DNA of 50,370 nt from an uncultured Clostridia bacterium (GTDB lineage: Bacteria > Bacillota > Clostridia > Oscillospirales > CAG-272), in NCBI GenBank assembly GCA_904501985.1, contig CAJGCT010000007.1:1-50370 (forward strand), read 5' to 3'. A model generated the notes under the pieces. That model was given only the letters and a program-made list of their open reading frames with translations, did no database searches and was not told where the DNA came from. The position numbers were made by a program, and so were the translations under genes. Positions within the stretch are counted from its first letter, which is position 1. Every line of letters starts with the position of its first letter. Shown here in pieces: positions 7,203 to 16,204 of this stretch.

Positions 7203-9284
7203 ATGAATACAGCAGACAATACTGCCATATTTTCCGGCGGCGAGAGCATTGCTTATATGCCGGTGCCGGCATTGCCGCCCACAACAACGCCTCCTGCATC
7301 AATATACTCCATCGCCATTGTAAGCACGGCGGAAGGCTCTGACATCATGCGCATTGTCATAAAGCGCGATCTGTCAATGCCCATAAAGTCGCTTACATTC
7401 AGATACCGTTTTTCCTCAATGCCAATATACGCTCCGGACAGCGAGCACAGCTTTGGAAGCTTCCGCTACGCTGAGGAGGATATAAACACAAGTGCCGAAA
7501 TAACAGTCAGCGGAAATGTTCCTGAGGGACTTAAATACAACGGCTGTTCCGCTTACATAAGCGAAATCGTGCTTCTCTCCGGTCAGTCGCTGACCTTTGA
7601 AGCAGGGCAGTACAAATACATACGCCGTCCCGTAAAAAAGCCTATCTCCGCGGCGACTGCAAGTACGGCTTCGGCGGAAGATAAAGCTCCTGCCCCGAAT
7701 CCCGTTACCGATTACGAGCGGCAAAAAAAGAAGAATATGCGCCGCGCCGTTATTTTGGCGGTGCTCGCCTTTATGCTGATAATTGAAGCTATCGGCGGCG
7801 TATTTCTCTACCGCTACCTTGGCGTGCGTAATTCCGTGGATGCCCTCATGAAGGAAGCACGCTTCAACGAAGCATATAAGATAGCTCTTGATTCCGACTA
7901 TGACGGACTTCTTCAGCGCGTGTGCGAAAAGGCGTCTCTCCACTATTTTTCCGAGGGTGACCTTGAATCCTCGTACGTGTATGCATACGGTGCTCCGAAG
8001 CGATTTACCGACATGATAATGGACTATGCCGCCGCAAGCGTAATTGACCCCGACACGGGCAAGATCAACGAGACTGCGCTGAGAGTGGCAAAAACATCGG
8101 AAAACAGCGAGAAATTCGATTCTATTATACACACTGTCATCGGTATTCTGGAGTCCCGAGGAGATTTCACGAATGCACTGAAAGTGGCAAGCGAGCTTCG
8201 CTCCGACGAGGACCGCAAAGCCACAGAGGACACTATATTCAATAATGCATTCAGCTTCTTCTCAAACAACCACAGATACAGCGATGCGGCTTGGTTTATA
8301 GACGAGATTGAAAATATAAACACCGTAAAGCGTGCAAAGGCTGATGTTATAAAAAATGCTCTTGAATCCTTCTCCTCCTTCGGAGACAACGCAGGAATTA
8401 TTTATCTTTCTCATAAATACCCCACATTCATCGGCACAGTTCCCTCAAACACCGCCGTTGAACCGGACGATGCGGGTGTGCGAGCAGAGCTTGCAATAGT
8501 TTACCCCATGCTCTCCGCCGAGCAAAAACGTTCCTACCATTCAAAATCAATTGCAATATGGAACTCCGGCGCGGTGCGTATCAAAAACGGGGCTATTCCC
8601 GGAATTGATGTAAAGAACGCCGTTTCGGTAGACACAAACGCAAGAGAGACACTTATACTCACAAAGAACGGAAGCGTGAAATTAGTCCCCCACAAGGGAG
8701 TTACGCCCACATACACCATTCCCGAATACAAGGATGTTGTGGCAATCGCTCTCGGCGAGGCTCATGCGGTACTGCTTCACGAAAACGGCACTGTCAGCGT
8801 GCACGGCGACAACACCTATTCCCAGGCAAACACCGCCGAGTGGACCAACATTGCCGCCATTGCGGCAGGTCAGCGCTTCACCGTAGGTCTTAAGACAGAC
8901 GGAACGGTTGTAGCGGCAGGCTCAAATTCCTGCGGTCAGTGCAACACCTCGGCATGGAGAAATGTTGTGGATGTTGCCGCCTGCAATCAGTCCACGGTCC
9001 TGCTGTTCTCAGACGGCACCGTGGAGGTTATCGGATACCGCTCTCTCGGACTTTCGGACATCGAGGCTCTCACAGATGTAAAACGAATAGAAGCCGGTGG
9101 TGCTTCAATCGTTGCACAGAGAGCTGACGGAACATACGAGCTGTATTCCGGTCAGTCCGGCGGAAATCCCGGCGATCCGTACAATTGGCGTGCTATCGGT
9201 GATTATGACGTAGGACTTATGTGTATCGCCGGTATTGACAGATCCGACGTAGTCTACATAGACGGCGACGGAATTCCAAGTTAA
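7203..9284 (+). CDS. Membrane-anchored protein with RCC1-like repeats
   Basis: A 693-residue protein. Residues 1-170 form a predicted cytoplasmic beta-rich region. A basic stretch (KKKNMRR) precedes a single membrane helix at about 180-202. Residues 205-400 are helical and TPR-like, and about 480-650 carry RCC1-type beta-propeller repeats with the pattern hAaG...vgLktDGTVvaaG. The product should be exposed outside the cell and may bind a protein or polysaccharide partner. No catalytic residues are visible. It is in the middle of the envelope operon, 11 bases after the dipeptidase gene, with AAGGAGG before the ATG. The domain mix is unfamiliar to me. Confidence 0.75.
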   Translation: MNTADNTAIFSGGESIAYMPVPALPPTTTPPASIYSIAIVSTAEGSDIMRIVIKRDLSMPIKSLTFRYRFSSMPIYAPDSEHSFGSFRYAEEDINTSAEITVSGNVPEGLKYNGCSAYISEIVLLSGQSLTFEAGQYKYIRRPVKKPISAATASTASAEDKAPAPNPVTDYERQKKKNMRRAVILAVLAFMLIIEAIGGVFLYRYLGVRNSVDALMKEARFNEAYKIALDSDYDGLLQRVCEKASLHYFSEGDLESSYVYAYGAPKRFTDMIMDYAAASVIDPDTGKINETALRVAKTSENSEKFDSIIHTVIGILESRGDFTNALKVASELRSDEDRKATEDTIFNNAFSFFSNNHRYSDAAWFIDEIENINTVKRAKADVIKNALESFSSFGDNAGIIYLSHKYPTFIGTVPSNTAVEPDDAGVRAELAIVYPMLSAEQKRSYHSKSIAIWNSGAVRIKNGAIPGIDVKNAVSVDTNARETLILTKNGSVKLVPHKGVTPTYTIPEYKDVVAIALGEAHAVLLHENGTVSVHGDNTYSQANTAEWTNIAAIAAGQRFTVGLKTDGTVVAAGSNSCGQCNTSAWRNVVDVAACNQSTVLLFSDGTVEVIGYRSLGLSDIEALTDVKRIEAGGASIVAQRADGTYELYSGQSGGNPGDPYNWRAIGDYDVGLMCIAGIDRSDVVYIDGDGIPS

Positions 9285-9299
9285 GTAGGAAGATGAGAT

Positions 9300-11507
9300 A
9301 TGGACGAAAACAAGACAACTATTACAGAAGATGAAGAAATAAAGGAAGCGGAAGGCGCAACGGAGGAAGCCGCTTCCGAGGAACAGCCCCAGGCAGAGGA
9401 TGTCTCCGAAGAAGCTTCAGAGGAAACCTCCGAAGAAACTTCCGAAGAAACACCTGAGAAAATCTCAGAGGATGATACTCGCTCTGAAAACGAGAAAAAA
9501 TCTCACAAAAAGGCACTCCCGGCTTTATTTATCTGCGCAGCAGTCATTATTTTATGTGCCGCCGTCATTCTTGCAGTCGGACTGCTTCCGCAGTACACCG
9601 AGGCAGGAGATTCGGTTAGTGTTCGCGCAGACAAACTGCCGCTCATATCAGAGCTTTACACCGTAGACTCCGATCTTACCGCCATTGACACGGGTACTGT
9701 CGGCACTCACAAGGTAAAACTGCTGTTATTTGGTAAGATTCCATTAAACACCTCAGTGATCGTGCGCGACACGACACCTCCCGAGGTCTATTTGTTTGAC
9801 GAGGTGCTGATTCCACGCGGCACACTCCCCTCCCCCACTGATTTTATCAGATCGGTAAAGGACAGCACGTCGGTACAGTACGAATTTGCCTCTGTACCGG
9901 ACACGGCGGCTGACGGAAGCGTTGAGATTATCGTCACGGACGAAGGAAAAAACGAAGTAACCGTCACAGGATATTACCGTGTCAGCGATACTCTTACAGA
10001 CCGCAGCTTTGAGCACGGAATAACTCCGGATTTCATAGAAGCAAGGCTCACTTCTCTCTTTGGAATTGATGCACTTGATCTCACGGGCGTAAATTTTAAC
10101 ACCTGCGGAAGCTACCGCGCATGGGGATATCTTGACGGGATGCGCTGTGCCATCGGCGTAAATATCGATGACACCACCCCTCCGCTGGCAACGGTTCATT
10201 CCTTTGACCTGCTTTCGGGTCAAAGCGTTGACATAAATGAGATTGTAACGGACATTGAGGATATCTCCGAGGTGAATATAAAGTGTGTTCCCGAGCTTGA
10301 TTTTTCAAAAATCGGACACACCGCCTATGAAATAATCCTTGAGGATGAATACGGCAACAATTCAAGCTACACCGCAAATATAAATGTCCACGGCGTGAAG
10401 TCTGGCATTGTTGTTGAAGCCGGAACATCGGCTGATGAGTTTGCGGATACTCTTTCCATTCTCTTTGGCACGGGAGACGAATTTCCGAAGCTTCCCGTAA
10501 ATTTCGACCCGAAGCGTCTGGGTATCGGAAGCTTCGAAACAGAGCTTGTAGGAAAATATTCAAATATTCCCTTTGAGATCACAGTAGAAGATACCATTCC
10601 ACCGGAATTTTCACTTCGAAAAATGACTGTTTATATCGGCACTATGCCCTCTCCGGAAGACCTTGTTGTGGAATGCAAGGATGCAACGGATGTGAGCTTC
10701 GAGTTTGAATATACTCCCGATGTTTCAAGGCCCGGCAGTTTGCTTGTAAGCATTATTGCTACCGACTCAGCCGGAAACACCTCCATCGGTTCCACCGTCC
10801 TTAAGGTTTCGGAGGATAATGTTCCGCCCGTTATTTACGGCGTAAAGGCGATCACCGCCTATGAGGGTGATACCGTATCATTTAGAAGCGGCGTTTACGC
10901 GATTGACGATAAGGACGGAAAGCTGACGGTCAAAGCGGACACCTCCGCTGTAAACATCTACGCGCCGGGAACTTATTATGTAACCTATACCGTGTCGGAT
11001 GCTGAAGGAAACACCGCATCTGCCACAGCTCCCGTCACCATAAAATCGGTGACTGCCGAAGCGGTCAACGAAAAGGCAGACAAGGTGCTCAGCGGAATAA
11101 TAACCACATCAATGAGCGAGACCGAAAAGGCTCGTGCTATATATGATTGGTGCCGTAAGAACCTCAAATATTCCACCAGCACAAGCTATCTTATGGGTTA
11201 CTTCAATAAAGCGGCATATTCCGGCTTTACAAAGCACTACGGAAACTGTTATACCTACTATGCCGTTGCAAGCGCGCTTCTTACCAGAGCCGGCATCGAG
11301 AACACCGTAATACAGAGAAACGACCCGAAGAACCCCCACTATTGGAATCTTGTGAAGGTAGGCGGCTCGTGGTATCATCTTGATACCTGCCCACAGCCCG
11401 CTCCACACAAGCTTGAGGTCTTTCTTCTGACAGACAGCCAGCTTAAAACGTTTACTCTTGATTATTACTATAAATTCGCGGCAGGCGTATATCCTGCAAC
11501 ACCGTAA
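9300..11507 (+). CDS. Membrane-anchored Ig-like/transglutaminase-like protein
   Basis: A 735-residue protein with four parts: an acidic cytoplasmic N-terminus (1-65) built of SEE(T/A)-type repeats, a membrane helix (about 74-96), an extracellular stalk with several Ig-like/HYR-type domains recognisable by repeated DxTPPE motifs (about 150-600), and a C-terminal transglutaminase-like domain. The catalytic triad is Cys650 (GNCYTYY), His680 (NPHYWNLV) and Asp695 (YHLDTC). Related surface proteins cleave or cross-link peptides. The intact triad argues for activity. It lies 15 bases after the RCC1-like gene. Confidence 0.82.
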   Translation: MDENKTTITEDEEIKEAEGATEEAASEEQPQAEDVSEEASEETSEETSEETPEKISEDDTRSENEKKSHKKALPALFICAAVIILCAAVILAVGLLPQYTEAGDSVSVRADKLPLISELYTVDSDLTAIDTGTVGTHKVKLLLFGKIPLNTSVIVRDTTPPEVYLFDEVLIPRGTLPSPTDFIRSVKDSTSVQYEFASVPDTAADGSVEIIVTDEGKNEVTVTGYYRVSDTLTDRSFEHGITPDFIEARLTSLFGIDALDLTGVNFNTCGSYRAWGYLDGMRCAIGVNIDDTTPPLATVHSFDLLSGQSVDINEIVTDIEDISEVNIKCVPELDFSKIGHTAYEIILEDEYGNNSSYTANINVHGVKSGIVVEAGTSADEFADTLSILFGTGDEFPKLPVNFDPKRLGIGSFETELVGKYSNIPFEITVEDTIPPEFSLRKMTVYIGTMPSPEDLVVECKDATDVSFEFEYTPDVSRPGSLLVSIIATDSAGNTSIGSTVLKVSEDNVPPVIYGVKAITAYEGDTVSFRSGVYAIDDKDGKLTVKADTSAVNIYAPGTYYVTYTVSDAEGNTASATAPVTIKSVTAEAVNEKADKVLSGIITTSMSETEKARAIYDWCRKNLKYSTSTSYLMGYFNKAAYSGFTKHYGNCYTYYAVASALLTRAGIENTVIQRNDPKNPHYWNLVKVGGSWYHLDTCPQPAPHKLEVFLLTDSQLKTFTLDYYYKFAAGVYPATP

Positions 11508-11527
11508 AACAGAAAGGATAGATAAAA

Positions 11528-12109
11528 ATGAAGAAGCTTATTTTAAAGACAGTTATTCTTGCACTTACTCTCACCCTTGTTTCTTGCGGCGACCCCTCAG
11601 AGCAGAATGTTGACAGCGGCAATGCTGATACCGCAGGCAAAATTGAATCGGTATCAACCGAGGATTCCACCGACACCGCCGATACAACAGACGCCCCCGA
11701 CGAGATTCCCGGATGCACCGTATTAACCCTTGAGGGCGGCATCACCGTGACTGTTGGCGGCACTGATGAAATCCTTGCACAGCTCGGCGAGCCTGTTTCC
11801 TATATGGAAGCTCCAAGCTGTGTGCACGAGGGCTACGACAAGGTGTACACCTTTGAGGGATTCTGTATAACCACATCTCCCAATGCCGACAAGACTCAGT
11901 ATATCGCCGAGCTGTCTCTCATTTCCGACACCGCGGCATTTGAGGGCGGTCTTACAATAGGAAGCACCGTTTCAGAAGTCGAGGATATATTCGGAACAGA
12001 ATTCACCGAGGAGTTCGGTGTAAGAAAGTACATTCTTCCGGGAGCTACCGCTTCCGTCATTGTTGACGGCGACATTGTTGGCGGTATTACCGTTTCCGCG
12101 GTAAAATAA
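11528..12109 (+). CDS. Small lipoprotein, last gene of envelope operon
   Basis: A 193-residue lipoprotein with signal peptide and lipobox LVSC (Cys about 20), followed by a Ser/Thr/Asp-rich linker (about 22-65) and a compact beta-rich domain. The segment GLTIGSTVSEVEDIFG resembles the helix-turn of SmpA/OmlA- or BLIP-like folds, which often serve as scaffolds or inhibitors. There is no enzyme motif. The ribosome binding site AGAAAGGATAG precedes the ATG. It ends 4 bases from the convergent DUF3899 gene, so the operon terminator must lie inside that gene. Confidence 0.75.
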   Translation: MKKLILKTVILALTLTLVSCGDPSEQNVDSGNADTAGKIESVSTEDSTDTADTTDAPDEIPGCTVLTLEGGITVTVGGTDEILAQLGEPVSYMEAPSCVHEGYDKVYTFEGFCITTSPNADKTQYIAELSLISDTAAFEGGLTIGSTVSEVEDIFGTEFTEEFGVRKYILPGATASVIVDGDIVGGITVSAVK

Positions 12110-12113
12110 CAGG

Positions 12114-12491
12114 TTATACCGCCATTTCGTATACAAAGCACAGTATTACGGAAGCAAAAAGGAAACCAAGTCCCACAAAAAGCGTTTGGCTGTATGCCAA
12201 GCGCTTTTTTTCGCGTCGGCACTTATATTCGCCGTATCCGCCGCCAAAATCACGTCCCGAAACAAGCTTTTTTATGCTGTAGGAAAAAATATCGAAAAAA
12301 CCACCCTCGGCAATGAGGATGAGTACCCCTGCACCTGTCAGAAGCATTCCGGGGACTGCAAAGCAGTCCGACAGCCAGCCGATAAACTGTGAAAAACCCA
12401 TGTTTGCGGGAAAATTCCCCATAGCGTTAGCAATACCCATTGCCGCTCCCACAGATATGCTCATCACTAAACCCTTTTTGGTGTTGCTCAT
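12114..12491 (-). CDS. DUF3899 membrane protein
   Basis: A 125-residue protein with about three to four membrane helices and the block GGFFDIFSYSIKKL characteristic of DUF3899. Function unknown. Its ATG overlaps the TGA of the upstream ATPase gene by four bases (ATGA), so it is translationally coupled to the peptide transporter operon and is its last gene. The opposing operon's terminator hairpin lies within its 3' half. An accessory role at the membrane with the Opp complex is possible but only inferred from linkage. Confidence 0.8.
   Translation of the reverse strand: MSNTKKGLVMSISVGAAMGIANAMGNFPANMGFSQFIGWLSDCFAVPGMLLTGAGVLILIAEGGFFDIFSYSIKKLVSGRDFGGGYGEYKCRREKKRLAYSQTLFVGLGFLFASVILCFVYEMAV
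12181..12212 (+). terminator. Terminator of envelope operon, embedded in the opposing gene
   Basis: A 10-bp stem (AGCGTTTGGC/GCCAAGCGCT, one G-T wobble) with a TGTAT loop, followed rightward by seven T. It lies 70 bases after the lipoprotein stop and inside the antisense DUF3899 coding region. Confidence 0.8.
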
Positions 12492-13579
12492 CTAACTCCC
12501 TCCCGATATTTTTCAAATTCGCTCTCTGTGCACATTACAAAATGCCCCTCTCTCACCTCACGCATAAGCGGCGGCTCGGAACTGTCGCTGTCTGCCGCGC
12601 CCTCGTATATAATGCGTTTTCGTCCGCGCTCGTATATGGGATCGGGAAGCGGGATCGCCGAAAGAAGTGAGCGCGTATATGGGTGGAGCGGATTTTTAAA
12701 AAGCTCATCCGACGGTGCGCACTCAACGATCTTTCCGAAATACATTACCCCGATGCGGTCGGAAAAATATTTTACCACAGACAGATCGTGTGCCACAAAC
12801 AGCACCGCCATGCCGAACCTGCGGCGAAGATCGTCAAGGAGATTTATAACCTGCGCCTGCACCGAAACATCAAGTGCCGAAACAGGCTCGTCCGCGATTA
12901 TAAGCTCCGGGGACATTATCACCGCCCTTGCTATGCCTATCCTCTGCCGCTGACCACCCGAAAACTCATGAGGATAACGGGATGCGTGCTCCGGAAGTAA
13001 ACCCACAAGCTCCAGCATCTCCAAAACACGCCGCTCGATCTCTTCCTTTCGGCATCCGCCCCTTATGACAAGTCCCTCCGCAATTATCTCACGAACAGTC
13101 ATACGCGGATCAAGGGATGCCGATGGGTCCTGGAATATCATCTGTATTCTTGATGTGATATCCCCGCTTTTTCGAGCTCTCTGTTCCGCTTCCTTTATGG
13201 CTGTGCGGTTTTCACGTAGTATGCGCTCAAACTCCGCTTTAAGGTGTGTCCGTTCCTCATTTGTTGTGGCACCTGCAAGCTCCTGCCGGCACTTCTCTTT
13301 TGCAGATTTTATCTTTTCAAGATACGAGCGTGTTCCGGCGGCTATAAGCTCACCGTCAAGGTATATTTCCCCTGAGGTGGGGGGATAAAGACCGATAACC
13401 GTCCGTCCCACCGTGGTCTTGCCGCACCCCGATTCCCCCACAAGACCGAACACCTCACCGCGCTCGATATAAAAGCTCACATCATCTACGGCACGAAATT
13501 CATTTTTTCGCCCACCGAAGTATTTTGAAAGATGCTCAACTCTTAAAAGTATATCCTTCTTCTCCATAACTGCAATCAT
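12488..13579 (-). CDS. oppF: Oligopeptide ABC transporter ATPase (OppF-like)
   Basis: A 363-residue ABC ATPase that powers peptide import together with OppD. It shows Walker A GESGCGKTT (48-56), Q-loop Gln150, signature SGGQ (207-210), Walker B LIIADE (Asp230-Glu231), and the Opp/Dpp C-terminal extension (HPYTRSLLSAIPLPDP). Unusual is a charged helical insertion of about 58 residues (82-140) between Walker A and the Q-loop. The ATG at 13579 is very close to AGAAAGG; an ATG at 13567 is an alternative. It lies 34 bases after oppD and overlaps DUF3899. Confidence 0.9.
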   Translation of the reverse strand: MIAVMEKKDILLRVEHLSKYFGGRKNEFRAVDDVSFYIERGEVFGLVGESGCGKTTVGRTVIGLYPPTSGEIYLDGELIAAGTRSYLEKIKSAKEKCRQELAGATTNEERTHLKAEFERILRENRTAIKEAEQRARKSGDITSRIQMIFQDPSASLDPRMTVREIIAEGLVIRGGCRKEEIERRVLEMLELVGLLPEHASRYPHEFSGGQRQRIGIARAVIMSPELIIADEPVSALDVSVQAQVINLLDDLRRRFGMAVLFVAHDLSVVKYFSDRIGVMYFGKIVECAPSDELFKNPLHPYTRSLLSAIPLPDPIYERGRKRIIYEGAADSDSSEPPLMREVREGHFVMCTESEFEKYREGVR

Positions 13580-13613
13580 ACCTTTCTGATGTGCGCCGCA
13601 GAAATCGCATCTG

Positions 13614-14666
13614 TCATTCCGGCTTGTGCGATTCTCCGTCCCTTTTATTCTTCATGCGCTCTATGCGCGCCGCAATCGTTGCCGGAACAGGCACATGAGG
13701 GGCTTTTGGGTGAAGAAGCCACGTGGCGGCACTGTGTGTTTCTGATATTTTAAACATGGGCGGCTCACGCTCGTAATCTATCTGCATGGCGAAACGGTTT
13801 CGCGGCGCAAAGGCATCGCCCTTTGGCGGATCAAGCATATTTGGCGGTGTGCCAGGGATCGCCTCAAGTGCATCCTGTGTGTCAAGATCGGGCATGGACG
13901 ACAGCAGTGCCCACGTATAGGGATGAGCGGCGCGGTAAAATATGTCCTCGGCACTGCCAACTTCAACCATCTTACCGGCGTACATCACCGCCACTCTGTC
14001 GGCAACGTTTGCAACCACCCCAAGATCGTGGGTTATAAAGATAACCGAAAGATTCCGTTCACGCTTCAGCCGCTCGATAAGCTCAAGTATCTGCGCCTGT
14101 ACCGAAACGTCAAGGGCTGTTGTAGGCTCGTCGCAGATGAGCACATCCGGGTCGGCGGCAAGTGCTATGGCGATAACTATCCTCTGCCGCATACCGCCTG
14201 AAAATTCAAAGGGATACTGCCCGAATCGCCGTATGGGGTCGGGGATTCCCACCTCCTCCATAAGCTTCAATGCACGTGCCTTTGCTTCCCTCGGACTAAG
14301 CTTGTTTTTTAATATCATGGCTTCCGTAATCTGCCGCCCCACCTTAACAATAGGGTTAAGGCTTGACATAGGGTCCTGGAATACCATAGCTATCCTGTCC
14401 CCCCTAAGACGGCACATTTTCCGCTCATGAAGCTTTGCAAGGTTCATGCCGTCGTAGATTATCTCTCCCGATTCCAAAGAGGCGTTGCCCGATAAAATCC
14501 CCAGAATCGCCTTGGCGGTAACGGATTTCCCCGAACCGGATTCACCAACAATCGCAAGTGTTTCGCCCTTATCCACGTCGAAGCTGACTCCGCGCACCGC
14601 GTGCACCTTTCCCACTGCGGTGCGGAACGTGACATAAAGGTCTTTAACCGAAAGTCTCGGCGTCAT
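13614..14666 (-). CDS. oppD: Oligopeptide ABC transporter ATPase (OppD-like)
   Basis: A 350-residue ABC ATPase with Walker A GESGSGKSV (41-49), Q-loop at FQDPMSSLNP, signature SGGM (156-159), Walker B LICDE (Asp179-Glu180), and the Opp-type tail (HPYTWALLSSMPDL). The C-terminal GTPPNMLDPPKGDAFAPR segment is typical of OppD/DppD, although the usual C-x-C-type cluster Cys residues are not evident. Its ATG overlaps the stop of the permease gene by four bases. With OppF it forms the nucleotide-binding pair. Confidence 0.92.
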   Translation of the reverse strand: MTPRLSVKDLYVTFRTAVGKVHAVRGVSFDVDKGETLAIVGESGSGKSVTAKAILGILSGNASLESGEIIYDGMNLAKLHERKMCRLRGDRIAMVFQDPMSSLNPIVKVGRQITEAMILKNKLSPREAKARALKLMEEVGIPDPIRRFGQYPFEFSGGMRQRIVIAIALAADPDVLICDEPTTALDVSVQAQILELIERLKRERNLSVIFITHDLGVVANVADRVAVMYAGKMVEVGSAEDIFYRAAHPYTWALLSSMPDLDTQDALEAIPGTPPNMLDPPKGDAFAPRNRFAMQIDYEREPPMFKISETHSAATWLLHPKAPHVPVPATIAARIERMKNKRDGESHKPE

Positions 14667-16192
14667 AAATCCTCAGCTCCTCTCACGCGTGGATCAAAGG
14701 CATCACGAAGTCCGTTTCCGAAAAGATTAAATGAAATAAGAAGCAGTGAAAAGTACAGCGCCGGAAACAGCATGGCGTGAGGTGATGTGGTCATTGATGT
14801 CTGCCCCTGAGACATAAGCGTACCGAGACTTGTACCGGCAAATTCACTGAGATTTATTATTCCGAGATACGAGAAAGTAGTCTCTGAGCTTATTACTCCG
14901 GGGATTATAAGCGCACAGCTTGTAATAAGCGTGCCAATGGCATTTGGGAAAATGTGTCTTACCATAAGCCGTCTGTCCGATGCACCGAGAGTTCGTGCCG
15001 CAAGCACAAATTCGCGCCCCTTGAATCTGTAGAACTGCTTTCTTGTAAGTGCCGCCATACCTATCCAGCCTGTGAGCACAAATGCAAACAGAAACGAGCC
15101 TACAGTCCCAACGCGACTTGCAAGATGAAGCTGAAAAAGCGTTGCAACCACTATAAAGGGCATTCCCGATAAAATATCCGCCGCGCGGTCAAGCACAAGG
15201 TCCACCGTGCCGCCGTAATATCCCTGCACCGCACCGTAAACCGTGCCTATTATAAGATTAAGTGCGGACACGATAAGGGCAAACAAAAGTGAGAAGCGCG
15301 CACCGATTCCGATAGCGGAAAAAAGATCCTGTCCAAGGGAATTTGTGCCGAGCGGAAATGTTGGCGGATGTCCGTTTTGGAAAATATAGTAGTTATAGTA
15401 GCACACCCGGCACTCAACAGCACCCGACTTTTGCCTGCTGTATATTAGCTCTCCGTCATCGCCCTCAATTCTTATGCTGTTATAGGGCGCGCCCTCTGTG
15501 CTCTTGTCGGTGGAATACGCAGGGATAAGCTCACCGTCACTGTCAAGCAGGGGAGTACCCTTGGTGTCACTTACCCTGTACCACACATTTGGGGATGCCG
15601 CCGCAGCACCGATAATCGCCCTGTCGGTATAGGGGTATATTATCTGAAGTCCCGTTTTATTCTGGTACTCCTGTATCCGAAGGAACTCCTCCGGTGACAT
15701 AACACGAAACATTATTCCCACTTCATAATATTTGTTTACCCGAAGCGCATATGTTACCGTTCTTCGCTCCTCACCGCGAAATTTGGTGACGGTCTCCTCC
15801 CTGTCCTTTATTTTTATAACAGGGTCCATTCCCGTCTCCTCACCGATTGCTCTAAGCGCCGCAAGCTGTGCTTCGCTCTGACCTGTGCGCACGGTGCCGC
15901 CGTCAAAAAGTCCGAGGGGAAGCCACGACGCCTTTTCAAGATAAGGTGGGAATCCCGTATAGACCGTGTCCTTATCGTTTATACCGTAGGGGGATATAAT
16001 AGGTGAAAACAGGGCAAACAGCACAAGAAACAGTATAATATACGCCGCCGCAACAGAGGAGCGGTTCTTTCTGAATCGGAGCATGGCGTCCCTAAAGTAT
16101 CCCCTGCCCTTTTCGGAAATTTTACCGTATGTGCCGTCTTTGCTTATCCCCACCGGGATGAATTTTTCGGACGGAAATTCTTCGATACCCAT
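14663..16192 (-). CDS. oppC: Oligopeptide ABC transporter permease (OppC-like) with large extracellular insertion
   Basis: A 509-residue permease, about 200 residues longer than standard OppC. The first membrane helix lies at about 46-68. A hydrophilic region of about 200 residues (75-275) follows, then PLGTNSLGQDLFS and the five-helix transport domain (about 295-500) with the EAA-type loop (AARTLGASDRRLMVRHIFPN). The insertion lies where the short external loop normally is, so it should face outside and might interact with the unusually large OppA. It is coupled to oppD by a four-base overlap. Confidence 0.9.
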   Translation of the reverse strand: MGIEEFPSEKFIPVGISKDGTYGKISEKGRGYFRDAMLRFRKNRSSVAAAYIILFLVLFALFSPIISPYGINDKDTVYTGFPPYLEKASWLPLGLFDGGTVRTGQSEAQLAALRAIGEETGMDPVIKIKDREETVTKFRGEERRTVTYALRVNKYYEVGIMFRVMSPEEFLRIQEYQNKTGLQIIYPYTDRAIIGAAAASPNVWYRVSDTKGTPLLDSDGELIPAYSTDKSTEGAPYNSIRIEGDDGELIYSRQKSGAVECRVCYYNYYIFQNGHPPTFPLGTNSLGQDLFSAIGIGARFSLLFALIVSALNLIIGTVYGAVQGYYGGTVDLVLDRAADILSGMPFIVVATLFQLHLASRVGTVGSFLFAFVLTGWIGMAALTRKQFYRFKGREFVLAARTLGASDRRLMVRHIFPNAIGTLITSCALIIPGVISSETTFSYLGIINLSEFAGTSLGTLMSQGQTSMTTSPHAMLFPALYFSLLLISFNLFGNGLRDAFDPRVRGAEDL

Positions 16193-16204
16193 TTCACACC
16201 TCCC

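Noticed and set aside
7416..8132. Leftward frame of 238 codons opposite the RCC1-like gene
   Set aside because: No start signal, no domain pattern, and the forward frame is clearly coding.
9400..9470. Short direct repeats resembling a small CRISPR or tandem array
   Set aside because: They are in-frame codons of the acidic SEE(T/A) protein tail, with no spacers.
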